DNA of 64,000 bases from contig CBFHAI010000009.1 of the NCBI GenBank assembly GCA_965653565.1, positions 54,083 to 118,082 on the forward strand, in the 5' to 3' direction. This DNA comes from JALCLA01 sp965653565 (lineage in GTDB: Bacteria > Pseudomonadota > Gammaproteobacteria > Xanthomonadales > Xanthomonadaceae). Positions 54,258 through 63,725 of this stretch are shown piece by piece. Numbering within the stretch: position 1 is the first letter of the stretch; every line of letters starts with the position of its first letter. Position numbers and translations under genes: made by a program. A model generated the notes under the pieces. The model saw only the letters and a list, made by a program, of their open reading frames with translations. It was not told the origin of the DNA and searched no databases.

Positions 54258-57200
54258 TCAGGGTGTCGGCGGTTTCTCGAATCCGTCCTTGAAGATCGCG
54301 CTGCCCGAGCCGCCACCGCCGCCGGTTCCTACCGTTAGCTGCACGCTGGCGACGTTCGAAAGCGCATGGCCGTCGCTGGCCTGATACTGGAAGCTGTCCG
54401 GACCGTTGTAGCCGGCGTCCGGCACGTACACAAAGGCGCCGTCCGAAGACAGGATCACGCTGCCGTGCGCCGGTTGCGTCTTGGCGATCGCGGTCATGGC
54501 GTCGCCTTCGGCATCGCTATCGTTGGCAAGAACGCCGGGGCCGGAAATCGACAGCGATGCGCCGGCCGGTGTCGCGTAGCTGTCGTTGATGGCTACCGGC
54601 GCGGCGCCGGTTCCTTGCGGGACTACCGTCAGATTGACCTTGGCGGGCGCCGAAAACAGATTGCCGTCCGTCACGCGATAGGTGAAGGAATCCGGCCCGC
54701 TGTATCCAGCTTGCGGCACATAGACGAAGGCACCGTTCGACGACAGCGTTGCGCCGCCGTTGGCCGGCAGATCGATGATGACCGCGCTCATTGCATCCGA
54801 TTCTGCATCGCTGTCGTTGGCCAGCACACCGGGCGATGCAATCGACAGCGTGGTGCCGGCAAGCGTGGTGTACGCGTCGGCGACGGCGACGGGAGCGCTT
54901 CCGCTGCCGACCGATGAAATCGTGATGTAGACGGTCGCGATACTGGAATTGCTGTGGCCATCGGTTGCCCGATAGGTGAACGAGTCCGTGCCGCTGAAGC
55001 CGGGCGCCGGCATATAGGTGAAAGCCCCGGACGTCGAAAGGGTGAGGCTGCCCGCCGACGGCGACGACTCCGGCACGACGCTAGTCAGATCGCCTTCCGG
55101 ATCGAAGTCGTTGGCAAGGATGCCCGGCGCGCCGATCACCAGCGGCATGCCGGCCGGCGCGACGAAGACGTCGTCGTTGACGATCGGCGCGGCACCGGTG
55201 CCTTTCGGTCCCACATCGATAGTCACTTTGGCCGCGACCGACATCTGGTTTCCGTCGGTGATCTGATAACCGAACGAGTCGGGGCCTTCGTATCCTGCGT
55301 CCGGCACATAGACGAACGAGCCGTCGGACGATAGCGAAAGCGTGCCGAACGCCGTGGAATTGACGATCGATGCGCTGATCGCGTCGCCTTCCGCGTCGTA
55401 GTCGTTTCCGAGCACGCCCGGGGCGGCGATCTGGATCGCGACGCCAGCCGACGTCGTATACGAATCATCGATCGCGACGGGCGCCATTCCACCGCCTTTC
55501 GGAGCCACCACGATCTGCACGATCGCGCTCTGCGATACGGAGTTGCCATCGGTGACGCGGTACGTGAAAGACGTGGGACCAACTTCGCCCGGCTTGGGCT
55601 CGTAGACAAATCCTCCCGTCGCCGAGAACGTCAGATTGCCGGTGGGTGGCGGATCGAACAGCACCGCCGTCAGGTGGTCGCCTTCCGCATCGCTGTCGTT
55701 CGCCAGCACGCCGGGCGCGGCGATCTGAAGGGTGACGCCGGCGGGCGTCGTGTAGACGTCGTCATTGGCAATCGGCGCAGCGCCTGTGCCACTGCAGGCA
55801 TCGCCCTTGCCATCGCCGTCGCCATCTTGCTGATCCGGGTTGTAGATGACAGGGCAATTGTCGGCGTCGGCACAGTGGCCGTCGCTGTCGGCGTCGTCGA
55901 GCGGATCGAACGGGCAGACATCGTCGACGCTCGCGGTGTGATCGCCGTCGTGATCGACCGGAATGACCACGCAGGGCGGCGTTCCGCAGGCGGGTGCACC
56001 GAATATCCGGTGTGTGTTTTCGATTTCGAGCGCCGAAATATCTGGGTCGACGGTGACACCGAACGACAGTGTGGCGCTGCCCGACAAGCCTTGCGGAAAA
56101 CTCCAGACAACGCTGTTGGTTGCCGGATCGTAGTTGCCCAGAGCGCTCACCGAATCTGCGATTACCGTCGATCCGGCCGGCACCGGATCGCGCACCTCGA
56201 AAGCAGCACCGTAGCTGCCGTCGACGGTTATCGAGTAGTTGACCAGTTCATCTGGCTGCGCCAATCCATCCGGCCCGGCGGATCCGGTTTTTGTCGCTTC
56301 CAGGGGCACCGTGAAAATCAAATCCTCACAGCCGGGAGTCGGCGCTTCGAGCATGGCGCACTGAGTAGAGACAGGCTTCGGCTCAGACGCTGCCAGGAAG
56401 ATATCGACCGTGATTTGCGTCGGGCCGGCGCTGCCCGGCTTGTCCAGAAAGGGAATGAGGCAAAGGATCGTGGTCGCCGAGTCGGATACGGTCGTGTCGC
56501 ATGATGTTTCCGGCAGCGACGTTTCGATGGAAGACACCTGAACTCCCGCCGGCAGCTGTTGAATGAGATGCGTATCCGTTGCGGAACCGGGCCCGTCGTT
56601 GGTCACCACGGTCTGGAGTTGGATCTGCGAACCTGTCGCGTAGATGTCGCTGTCTTCCGGAAGGAACTGCGTCGTGGCCTTCAATGTCGGCCATGTGTTG
56701 GCCTTGAGCGCCAAGACCGCGAAGTCGGCCTGACCTGGAAATACGCCCTGGCTCCGCTGTCGCGAAACCTGCGCCAAGACATACGCGCGATCACCGGATG
56801 CCGAAATCGCGATGCCTTTCCCCCGTTCCTGCCCGTCGGTTCCGACACCTGGCATATCGAAAAGCTTCGTGCCACTCGATGAGTTGGGCATGCCGAAAGT
56901 CTTGTTGTCGCGCTCGCCCGACTCCGTCAACCGCGTAATCGCGAGCTGGCTGTAGTTGAACTTCCCTGCCGCGTCCGGCTGCGTTGTCAACCAGCGTGTG
57001 CCGACGAGGTAGATCTTGTCGTGCTCGTCGATCGCTATGTCGTCGAGCTCGCTGTCGCCATCGATAAAGTCGAGGATGACGCGTCCTGTGCCCTCGCCGA
57101 ACGAACTATCGGGAATTAGAACGTCGGCGTGAAATCGCCAGACGAACAGATCGCGATCGTCGCTGAGGTCGTGCGAGGTCGTGCCGGCGACGACGAGGCG

Positions 57201-58163
57201 TCCCTGGGAATCGAACTCGATAGCGACGACCTTATCGATCTTCGACGTGTTGATACGGTCGATCGCGAACGTTTTGTAATCTTCCTGCACGAGTGTCTGG
57301 GCATTGACGCGAAAAAGCGCAATGTCGACATTCGGCGCGGACTGGTCGAGATTTCCGGCGATATACAGGCGCATTGGGTTGAGAGGATCGACCGCGGCAG
57401 CCACGGCCTGAGTTGGCTGCGCGTAGTACTCAGGGGCTGCGAACTTTCCAGCCCCGGGCCCGTGCCCGGGCAGGTAATTGCGAACGTACGCTTTCGACCC
57501 TGCACCCAACGAGGCGCGGCCTGCGTAGGAAACCGTTCCGCCCGAAACATCGGAACTCTGGATCGCGCTGGTCGTCGGCAGTTCATCGACTTCGTAGCTC
57601 GCGCCATCGACGCCGAGACTGAGCACGAGTCCGGCAGGTACCTGCACCCAGCCGGAGACCTTCGTGGTTTCGCCACCGAGGGTGATCAGGCCGCCACCCG
57701 TGATTGCGACATCCCTTGCGAATTGATTGAGGTTGGTCTGATTGTCTTCACCAGCTGGCACGAATCGAAACCAGCCCCCCGCACCGAACTGTCCGTCGAG
57801 GGCCCCCGTCGCGTGCAGGCGGGCGGCGACAATGTCCTTCATCGCCGCGCCGGCCCCCGCATCCGCACTGCCGGCCACGACGATGCGACCCTGGGCGTCG
57901 AGTTCGATATCTTCCGGCACGTCGTTCTGCCCGCCGGCGATATTGAATCCAATATTGACGATTCCCGAACCGTCCGGAGCGAAGGACGGATCGAGATCGC
58001 CATCGCGCGAATGGGCGGACATGCATAACGACAGGCTTACGAGCGCCGCTGCAATCGCACGATGACGAAGCCTCGTGGGCGTTGCGATGCCATGATCTGC
58101 GATGGCGTGTGTCGCCGCAGGGGTTGCGCGATTCTGCGATATGCGATCCGACGTCCGCTTCAT
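54258..58163 (-). CDS. Large exported protein with delta-60 repeats, type-3 Ca-binding repeats, five tandem-95/cadherin-like repeats and DGFE tail
   Basis: The 1301-residue product has an N-terminal signal with a long Arg-rich lead (core ALVSLSLCMSA). Delta-60-like repeats follow (LDPSFAPDGSGIVNIGF, LDGQFGAGGWFRF, PDSSFGEGTGRVIL), a DUF11-like middle with TSP3-type acidic repeats (DADSDGHCADADNCPVIYN), then five Ig-like tandem-95 repeats of about 98 residues. Each opens with APxxxxDxY and carries GVLANDSDAEGD, and each closes with a PDSFxYxxxDG strand. It ends AIFKDGFEKPPTP. It is a probable surface or secreted adhesin-like protein; GGAG precedes ATG 58163. The long repeats invite recombination. 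Confidence 0.88.
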   Translation of the reverse strand: MKRTSDRISQNRATPAATHAIADHGIATPTRLRHRAIAAALVSLSLCMSAHSRDGDLDPSFAPDGSGIVNIGFNIAGGQNDVPEDIELDAQGRIVVAGSADAGAGAAMKDIVAARLHATGALDGQFGAGGWFRFVPAGEDNQTNLNQFARDVAITGGGLITLGGETTKVSGWVQVPAGLVLSLGVDGASYEVDELPTTSAIQSSDVSGGTVSYAGRASLGAGSKAYVRNYLPGHGPGAGKFAAPEYYAQPTQAVAAAVDPLNPMRLYIAGNLDQSAPNVDIALFRVNAQTLVQEDYKTFAIDRINTSKIDKVVAIEFDSQGRLVVAGTTSHDLSDDRDLFVWRFHADVLIPDSSFGEGTGRVILDFIDGDSELDDIAIDEHDKIYLVGTRWLTTQPDAAGKFNYSQLAITRLTESGERDNKTFGMPNSSSGTKLFDMPGVGTDGQERGKGIAISASGDRAYVLAQVSRQRSQGVFPGQADFAVLALKANTWPTLKATTQFLPEDSDIYATGSQIQLQTVVTNDGPGSATDTHLIQQLPAGVQVSSIETSLPETSCDTTVSDSATTILCLIPFLDKPGSAGPTQITVDIFLAASEPKPVSTQCAMLEAPTPGCEDLIFTVPLEATKTGSAGPDGLAQPDELVNYSITVDGSYGAAFEVRDPVPAGSTVIADSVSALGNYDPATNSVVWSFPQGLSGSATLSFGVTVDPDISALEIENTHRIFGAPACGTPPCVVIPVDHDGDHTASVDDVCPFDPLDDADSDGHCADADNCPVIYNPDQQDGDGDGKGDACSGTGAAPIANDDVYTTPAGVTLQIAAPGVLANDSDAEGDHLTAVLFDPPPTGNLTFSATGGFVYEPKPGEVGPTSFTYRVTDGNSVSQSAIVQIVVAPKGGGMAPVAIDDSYTTSAGVAIQIAAPGVLGNDYDAEGDAISASIVNSTAFGTLSLSSDGSFVYVPDAGYEGPDSFGYQITDGNQMSVAAKVTIDVGPKGTGAAPIVNDDVFVAPAGMPLVIGAPGILANDFDPEGDLTSVVPESSPSAGSLTLSTSGAFTYMPAPGFSGTDSFTYRATDGHSNSSIATVYITISSVGSGSAPVAVADAYTTLAGTTLSIASPGVLANDSDAESDAMSAVIIDLPANGGATLSSNGAFVYVPQAGYSGPDSFTYRVTDGNLFSAPAKVNLTVVPQGTGAAPVAINDSYATPAGASLSISGPGVLANDSDAEGDAMTAIAKTQPAHGSVILSSDGAFVYVPDAGYNGPDSFQYQASDGHALSNVASVQLTVGTGGGGGSGSAIFKDGFEKPPTP

Positions 58164-58539
58164 GTCATCTCCAGTTCGTTGTGTGTTGCACGCCGGGCTG
58201 GTGAATCAACTTCTGCAGGCCGCGCGCGCGGAAGCGCCGCTCGATGCCGTTGCCCGCGAAGTTCCTCTGGTCGCGTCGACCACGAGCCGCCCGCCGGCGT
58301 CGCTTGGACGCCGGTTGCCGCAGTAGTACGCAAGCTTCGATTTAAGCGGACAGCGGTTATGAGCCCGTGGGGCTGCGCTGACGGCAGCAGGGAAAAAATT
58401 TCCCGGAGCGAACTAGGGGTCTCGGGTGCCGACCCACACCGGTTCGGCGCGCTGCGGTGCGGCCAACGAACGGACCGCGCCGGCAATGAGGGAGAAGGAA
58501 ACTACAACGCTCGTGCGAATACCTGATCGAGCGCGCCGC
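58164..58539. other. Gene-free upstream region with an AT-rich palindrome
   Basis: This 376-bp interval between two minus-strand exported-protein genes holds no supportable coding frame. GGGAAA (58390-58395) and TTTCCC (58399-58404) form a perfect inverted repeat around AAA in an otherwise GC-rich region, 227 bases upstream of the large exported protein. It may bind a regulator or act as an UP-like element. Confidence 0.35.
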
Positions 58540-59616
58540 TCATTCGAAGCCGTGCGAGAACAGCCCGGTGTATTCGATCGCGCCCAGGTCGATCTGTTCG
58601 CCCTGGATGCGCGGATTGCCCTCGAGGTCGAAGCTGGCGGCGCCGCCGAACGGCAGGTTCACGCCATACTCGATGGCCACGGATTGCTTACCCAAGTGCA
58701 CGCCATCGGCAGCCAGGCCGGCATCGGCGTCCTGCAGATTGCCGGCGGTCAAGCCGGGTGTGGGTAGCTGACCGACGGCGGGGTCGGCGTACAGGTTGCG
58801 GATGAAATAGACGTTGCCGTAGGCGAGATACACATCATCGCCCGTGTTGTTCCAGAACAGGCTGTTGCTCATCACGATCGCGCCGTCGCCGTCGGCCGTG
58901 AGATTGAGCGCGCCGTGGCCTTCTTCGCTGACGTTGTCGACCACGGTGAGGTTGGACAGGAAGGCGTTGCCGTTGGTGCGGATATTCATCGCCGAGTCGT
59001 AGCGGGCGCGGTTGCCGCGCACCAGCAGATTGCGCACGGTGGTGTTGCCGTAGCCGACATACAGCACCAGCGCACCGAACACGGCATCGGCCTGGCAGTC
59101 GCTTGCGATCAGGTTTTCGAAGACGTTGGTGCCGGCCTGCACGATGCCTTGCGCGTGGAAAGCGAGGCAGCCGCCGGCGCCGTTGACGTCGCGCGCGTGG
59201 CCGCGGCGCAGGGTCAGATTGCGCAGCGTGAATGCACCGGTGCCGCCGTTGTCGCGCAGGATGTAGAAGATGCGGCCGCTGAATTCGGCGTCGATCGCGG
59301 TCAGGCGCGCATCCATGGTCTGCGTGACGCAACTGCCGTTCCAGCCCGACCAGCCGCCGGAGATCACCAGCGAGTTGGTTTCGCGCATCGTCACGTAGAT
59401 TGCGTTGTAGTAGCTCTCGGGCGTTGCGAGCGCCTGGATCACGCCGCTGCGGATGCGCACTTCATGATCGCCGGCGGTGTAGGTGGCATCGGAAATGGCG
59501 TCGCGCAGCGCGGCGGCATCGGCGACGCAGTAAATCTCGGCCTGCGCCGTGGAGGCGGTGAGGCCGCCACAAAGCGCGAGCACGAGCAGGACGAAGCAGC
59601 GGTGGATCTTTTTCAT
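58540..59616 (-). CDS. Exported beta-helix protein with DGFE-type tail
   Basis: The 358-residue protein has a signal peptide (KIHRCFVLLVLALCGGLTAS then TAQA), a choice-of-anchor-Q style and parallel beta-helix repeat core (TLRNLTLRRGHARDVNGAGG, NVFENLIASDCQAD), and ends TGLFSHGFE, a variant of the DGFE tail with His for Asp. GGAG precedes ATG 59616. It is co-directional with the large tandem-95 gene. Confidence 0.85.
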   Translation of the reverse strand: MKKIHRCFVLLVLALCGGLTASTAQAEIYCVADAAALRDAISDATYTAGDHEVRIRSGVIQALATPESYYNAIYVTMRETNSLVISGGWSGWNGSCVTQTMDARLTAIDAEFSGRIFYILRDNGGTGAFTLRNLTLRRGHARDVNGAGGCLAFHAQGIVQAGTNVFENLIASDCQADAVFGALVLYVGYGNTTVRNLLVRGNRARYDSAMNIRTNGNAFLSNLTVVDNVSEEGHGALNLTADGDGAIVMSNSLFWNNTGDDVYLAYGNVYFIRNLYADPAVGQLPTPGLTAGNLQDADAGLAADGVHLGKQSVAIEYGVNLPFGGAASFDLEGNPRIQGEQIDLGAIEYTGLFSHGFE

Positions 59617-59655
59617 CGCGGGGAACTCCGGGCTAGGACGGGCGTCGGACGGGGC

Positions 59656-59892
59656 TCAGGTCAGCCACTCGTGCATGGTTTTCGGACGCCAGCGCCTGGC
59701 TGCGCTATCGGCAAGGTCCAGCACCTGGCGGGCGGCGCGGGCTAGGTCGGCGAGGTCGGCGTGTTCGAGCAGGGCGTCGGCGCTGCGGCCGGGCAGGTCG
59801 GCGGCGGGCGATTCGACGTGGTCCGTCGGGCGGGCGGAGCGGGTCAGCAAGGTCATGGCAGCGGGCTCGGTCAGGCCGCGAAAGTGCGGCAT
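59656..59892 (-). CDS. Small hypothetical protein
   Basis: The 78-residue product (from ATG 59892) is largely helical: LLTRSARPTDHVESPAADL, then SADALLEHADLADLARAAR, and a tail of WRPKTMHEWLT. There is no export signal. A second ATG at 59856 is possible. Neither has a good ribosome site and no family is recognised, so it is only a likely gene. Confidence 0.45.
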   Translation of the reverse strand: MPHFRGLTEPAAMTLLTRSARPTDHVESPAADLPGRSADALLEHADLADLARAARQVLDLADSAARRWRPKTMHEWLT

Positions 59893-60039
59893 GGCGAACA
59901 CTGTCGGTTCGACCCCGGGCCCCTGCATGACGCCAGCGTTTCGGCTGGCTCACGCCTACATTATTTCCTTGTCCACCAACGGCTTGGCGACGGATTACCG
60001 AACTTCGGGGCGGTCTCCGGCGCCGCTGGCGCCGCTGGC

Positions 60040-60071
60040 GGCGTTGCGGCGTTGCGGCGTTGCGGCGTTGC
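60040..60071 (+). repeat. Four-copy 8-bp tandem repeat beside the globin gene
   Basis: GGCGTTGC is repeated four times exactly (60040-60071), and the globin stop codon begins four bases after it. A short GGCGCCGCT duplication precedes it. It is a slippage-prone microsatellite in the globin 3' flank. Confidence 0.8.
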
Positions 60072-60074
60072 GGC

Positions 60075-60479
60075 CTAGCGGCCGGCGGCGATCATGTGCT
60101 CGGCCAGGTCGGCATAGACCGTGGCCCAGGCGGTTTCCAGCTCGGTAGTGAAGTCCGCACCGAGGGCGGCGTGCAGGGACTGCAGCAGTGCGGCGCCGAC
60201 ATCGTCGTAGTGGTCCTCGGTCGCGCCGTAGGCCTGATGGCGCAGGCCCAGGTCGCGGAACTGCGCGTGCAAGCGCTCCGGTTCGTCGAGGCCTGCGACG
60301 ATCGCGCCGAGCATTTCCATCAACTTGCGCGCCTGGTTTTCGATCTGCGGCGGGAACAGCCCGCGCATCTCGGGGTTGAGGTTGAACAAGGTGGCGTAGA
60401 AGGCCTTCCCGACCACCGCCGTCTGCGGGGCGATTCGGGCGAAGCTGGCGCGGACCAAGGCGATCTGATGCGGCGTCAT
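60075..60479 (-). CDS. Single-domain bacterial globin
   Basis: The 134-residue protein fits the flavohaemoglobin-like single-domain globins (Vgb type): a first helix ALVRASFARIAP, the distal segment FYATLFNLNPEMRGLF, the proximal His in DLGLRHQAYGA, and the VGAALLQSLHAALG helix. It should bind haem and O2 or NO in the cytosol. ATG 60479 overlaps the stop of the upstream CadC-like regulator as ATGA, so the two are coupled. Confidence 0.9.
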   Translation of the reverse strand: MTPHQIALVRASFARIAPQTAVVGKAFYATLFNLNPEMRGLFPPQIENQARKLMEMLGAIVAGLDEPERLHAQFRDLGLRHQAYGATEDHYDDVGAALLQSLHAALGADFTTELETAWATVYADLAEHMIAAGR

Positions 60480-62389
60480 GGATGGGTTTTCGCGGCTTCG
60501 AGACGCTGGGCTGCCAGCCGGGTGGCCAAGCGCGCCAGCGGCGGATAAGGCGGATCGACGACCTGTGCGACGTCGGGCGGCTGCCCGAGCAGCAGCGCCA
60601 ACAGGCGCAGCTCGTCGTGCAGGGGCGAGCCGTGCGACAGGCGACGGCGCGCGATTTCGTACTGCGCCACAGCCGCGGCCGCATCGCCCGCGCGCCACGC
60701 CGCGTGCGCCGCCAACAAGGGCGCGAGCGCGGGATCGGCGCCGGCATGGGTGGCCGGAACCGGCGCGGCCGGATGCAGGCGCGCCCGATAGATCGCGTGC
60801 AGATCGAAAAAGCCCGAGGGCTGGGTTTGCTGCAGCACCTGCGCCGCGCGATCCAGCTCGACGATGGTGGCCGCGGTGTCGCCGGCCAGCGCGTGCAATT
60901 GCGCCAGCATCAGGCTCAAATCGATTTCGTCGAACACCCAGCGGCCCTGCAACATGCCTTCGCGCGCCTGTTCGAGCAGCGCAACGGCGCGCTCGGGTTC
61001 ACCCTGCAACAGCGCCAGCGCGCCGAGGTTGACCTGGGCCCGATGCGCCAGATCGAAGCGCGCTTCGCGCCGCGCGGCGGCCACCGTGTCGGTATAGGCC
61101 GCGGCCGATGCGGCGTAATCGCCGCGGCTCCAGGCAAAGCGGCCGCGCAGGTAAGCGCGCGTCGATTCGGCCGGCGCGCTCGCCGCGATCCGCGCGAACA
61201 CCGCTTCGGCGCCGTCCGGATCGCCGAGCGAGGCGCGGTCGGCCAGCACGGCGACGAGCTTGCGGTGCGAGAGATCGTTCACTTCCACCCGCTGCAATTC
61301 CTGCAGCGCGGCGTCGCGCAAGCCGTCGCCGAGCAACAGATGCGCACGCGCCAGCCGGAATTGCCAGGCCGCCGGACGCATATCGAGCAAGGCGCCGGCG
61401 TAACGCAGGATGTCCTGCGAATCCAGATGGCGTTCGGCTTCGACGTAACGCAACAGCGCCGTGAGCGGCGCCGAGGCCAGCGGCGCGACCCGCGTGCGCG
61501 CCTGATCGAGCCAGCGGTCGGATACCTGGGCGTCGCCGCCGCCGGCCGCCCACAGCGCGAGGAACAAGGCCGGCAGCGGCGTCCGGCTATCGCTGTCGTG
61601 CGCGGTTTCCAGCAGGGCACGGGCGCGCGCGCGATCGCCCTGCGCATCGTGCGCGAAGGCTTCGCGCAGCAAGGCCAGCGTTTCGGGACGATCGGTGTGC
61701 GCGTCGGATTCGAGCAGCCCGTAGCCGCCTTCGAGCACGGCGATGTCGCCGTCGCCGCGCCACTGCAACAACGCCACCAGTCCGACGGCGAGCAAGGCGA
61801 ACAGCGCAATCATGCCGAGCGCACGGCGCGCCATCGACGGCGCGCGTGCCGGCGCCTTCGGAGCGGCGCCGGACACCCTCGGTTCGGCCACGCGCAACGG
61901 AACGACGGCCGGTACAGCGCGCACTTCCGATGCGGCGGCGGGCGCCGTCGAAAGATCCGCTGCGGTATCAGCGAAACTCAAAGCCGCTGCAGAAACCGCC
62001 ATCGGCGCAGACAACGGCGATGCGTCTGGCGCTTCCTCGCCGTCGTCCTCGATCTCGGCCACCGCCGCATCGAGCCGCAGGCCCACGCCGCGCACCGTGA
62101 CCAGACGGTCGGCATAGCTGTCCAGGCAATTGCGCGCGCGGAAGACGAGTTGGGTCAGGGCTTCGTCGGAGACGATCTGGCCGCCCGGCCAGAGCTGATC
62201 GATCACCCGTTGCTTGGGCAGCACCTGGCCGCCCGATTCGCACATCACCACGATCAGGCGCAGCGCACGTTGCGAGCAAAGGCGCTCGCGCCCGTCGACG
62301 AACAGCCGCGCCGCGGCCTCGTCCACCATGACCCCGTCGAACCGGAATCGTCGCCCCTTGGCGAACGCGCGTAACGCGGCAGTGTTCAT
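60476..62389 (-). CDS. CadC/ToxR-like membrane regulator with helical-repeat periplasmic domain
   Basis: The 637-residue protein has an N-terminal OmpR/ToxR-type winged HTH (about 15-110; RFDGVMVDEAAARLFVDGR, then QRALRLIVVMCE and DEALTQLVFRARNCLD). An Ala/Pro-rich linker follows, one membrane helix (about 190-210; ALGMIALFALLAVGLVALL), and a periplasmic half of TPR-like helical repeats. This is the one-component membrane-regulator plan. The globin gene overlaps its stop, so the signal may concern oxygen, NO or envelope stress; that is inference. Confidence 0.88.
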   Translation of the reverse strand: MNTAALRAFAKGRRFRFDGVMVDEAAARLFVDGRERLCSQRALRLIVVMCESGGQVLPKQRVIDQLWPGGQIVSDEALTQLVFRARNCLDSYADRLVTVRGVGLRLDAAVAEIEDDGEEAPDASPLSAPMAVSAAALSFADTAADLSTAPAAASEVRAVPAVVPLRVAEPRVSGAAPKAPARAPSMARRALGMIALFALLAVGLVALLQWRGDGDIAVLEGGYGLLESDAHTDRPETLALLREAFAHDAQGDRARARALLETAHDSDSRTPLPALFLALWAAGGGDAQVSDRWLDQARTRVAPLASAPLTALLRYVEAERHLDSQDILRYAGALLDMRPAAWQFRLARAHLLLGDGLRDAALQELQRVEVNDLSHRKLVAVLADRASLGDPDGAEAVFARIAASAPAESTRAYLRGRFAWSRGDYAASAAAYTDTVAAARREARFDLAHRAQVNLGALALLQGEPERAVALLEQAREGMLQGRWVFDEIDLSLMLAQLHALAGDTAATIVELDRAAQVLQQTQPSGFFDLHAIYRARLHPAAPVPATHAGADPALAPLLAAHAAWRAGDAAAAVAQYEIARRRLSHGSPLHDELRLLALLLGQPPDVAQVVDPPYPPLARLATRLAAQRLEAAKTHP

Positions 62390-62474
62390 CCGATCCCCGA
62401 TCAGAAGCCCGATCAGTGTAACGGGATTCGACCGCGCCGAAACACGCCCAAGGTGTGCCGACGGGCGGCGGGCG

Positions 62475-63725
62475 TCAGATCAACAAACGCGAATCGAAAA
62501 TGCCGATGGCGATCAGCGCGGAGAGCAGCGCCCACCAGGCGCAGGTGAGGCGTTCGATGCGGTCGGACTCCGGCAGGCGCAGCGCAAGGAACAACGCGAA
62601 CGGGATGATCGCGTAGCGGGTTTCGATCAGCCACGAGGCGCCGACGAAAACCAGCGACAACGGCATCAACAGCCACCCGTCGGAGCGGACGAACCGCGCA
62701 TTGGCCAGACCGCAGGCCGCGAGCGTGGCCGCCGCGCCGAACACGAACCAGACCCACGGATCCTTCGCCACCGTCTGCAGCAGCGCGTTGCGGACGAAGA
62801 GATCGTCCTCGAACGTGTTGTACGGATGGGCGACGCGAAAAAACGCCGCATACAGCGCGAAAACCACGATCGGCACCAGTGCCAGCAACGGCCTTGAGCG
62901 CAACTGCACGACGCCGCGCTTCAAGCCGGTCGCCACCTGCAGCGGCAGCAGCAGGGCAGCGAGAAACAACAGGTAGTACGGGTTTCCGGCATCGAACGTC
63001 ACGTCCGGATGCATGTAGGCACCCTGCGCGTTCGAGTACGAAATCGAACCGTTCCAGGCCCAGTACGCGATGAATGCTGCCACCGCGACCGCATACGGCC
63101 AGGCCAGCGCAATACTCTCGCGCCATGCCCGCCAGAACCGCCAGTCGACCTGGCGCCACACCGGCAGCAACGCGAACAGCGCGAAGCCGCCGACCCAGAA
63201 CACATTGTTCTGCCGTACCGCCATCGAGGCGACCAGGATCGCCGCGGCCCAGCCATGCGCGCCGCGGAAGGTCGCGCCGGCGGCCGCCAGCAGAAAGGCC
63301 AGCGCCAGCACGTCGGTGTAGACCAGGAAATTGAACACGAACAGGATCGGCAACAGCGCCAGCATCGCCGTCGCGCGTTGCGCGTCGGCCGGATGCAAGC
63401 GCCTGCGCAGGGCATGGAACGCGACCAGCGCGGCGATGCCGAACAGCGAGTTGATCGCGCGTGCCGCCGCCGCGGTGTCGGCATGCGCGGCCTTCATCAG
63501 CCCCCACATCGTCCAGTGATAGGCCGGGATGTTGGTCAGCCAGCGCGTCAGGATCTGGTAGTCGCCGCGCAGCAGCAGCGCAATCTGATTCCAGTGCACC
63601 CACTCGTCGCCGTGCAGCGTGTTGTTCCACGCCAGCGCCAGCCCGGCGATCCAGGCACACGCCAGCGCAAGCCAGCCTAGTTGCGTGCGGCTGCGTGGCG
63701 AGGCGAAGGGGCGTGTGGCGGGCAT
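62475..63725 (-). CDS. ALG10/DIE2-like multi-pass membrane glycosyltransferase
   Basis: The 416-residue protein has about ten membrane helices. The first loop reads NNTLHGDEWVHWNQIALLL, with the acidic residue typical of GT-C fold enzymes; FNFLVYTDVLALAFLL and SMAVRQNNVFWVGG correspond to the VYTD and RQTNIxWV motifs of the eukaryotic ALG10/DIE2 family. By family it may transfer a sugar from a polyprenyl phosphate to a lipid-linked acceptor at the outer face of the inner membrane. No other glycan gene adjoins it. Confidence 0.75.
   Translation of the reverse strand: MPATRPFASPRSRTQLGWLALACAWIAGLALAWNNTLHGDEWVHWNQIALLLRGDYQILTRWLTNIPAYHWTMWGLMKAAHADTAAAARAINSLFGIAALVAFHALRRRLHPADAQRATAMLALLPILFVFNFLVYTDVLALAFLLAAAGATFRGAHGWAAAILVASMAVRQNNVFWVGGFALFALLPVWRQVDWRFWRAWRESIALAWPYAVAVAAFIAYWAWNGSISYSNAQGAYMHPDVTFDAGNPYYLLFLAALLLPLQVATGLKRGVVQLRSRPLLALVPIVVFALYAAFFRVAHPYNTFEDDLFVRNALLQTVAKDPWVWFVFGAAATLAACGLANARFVRSDGWLLMPLSLVFVGASWLIETRYAIIPFALFLALRLPESDRIERLTCAWWALLSALIAIGIFDSRLLI

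Noticed and set aside
60482..62374. Plus-strand frame of 630 codons opposite the CadC-like regulator
   Set aside because: It is rich in Arg, Gln and His with no fold; the minus strand has a clear winged HTH and membrane helix.
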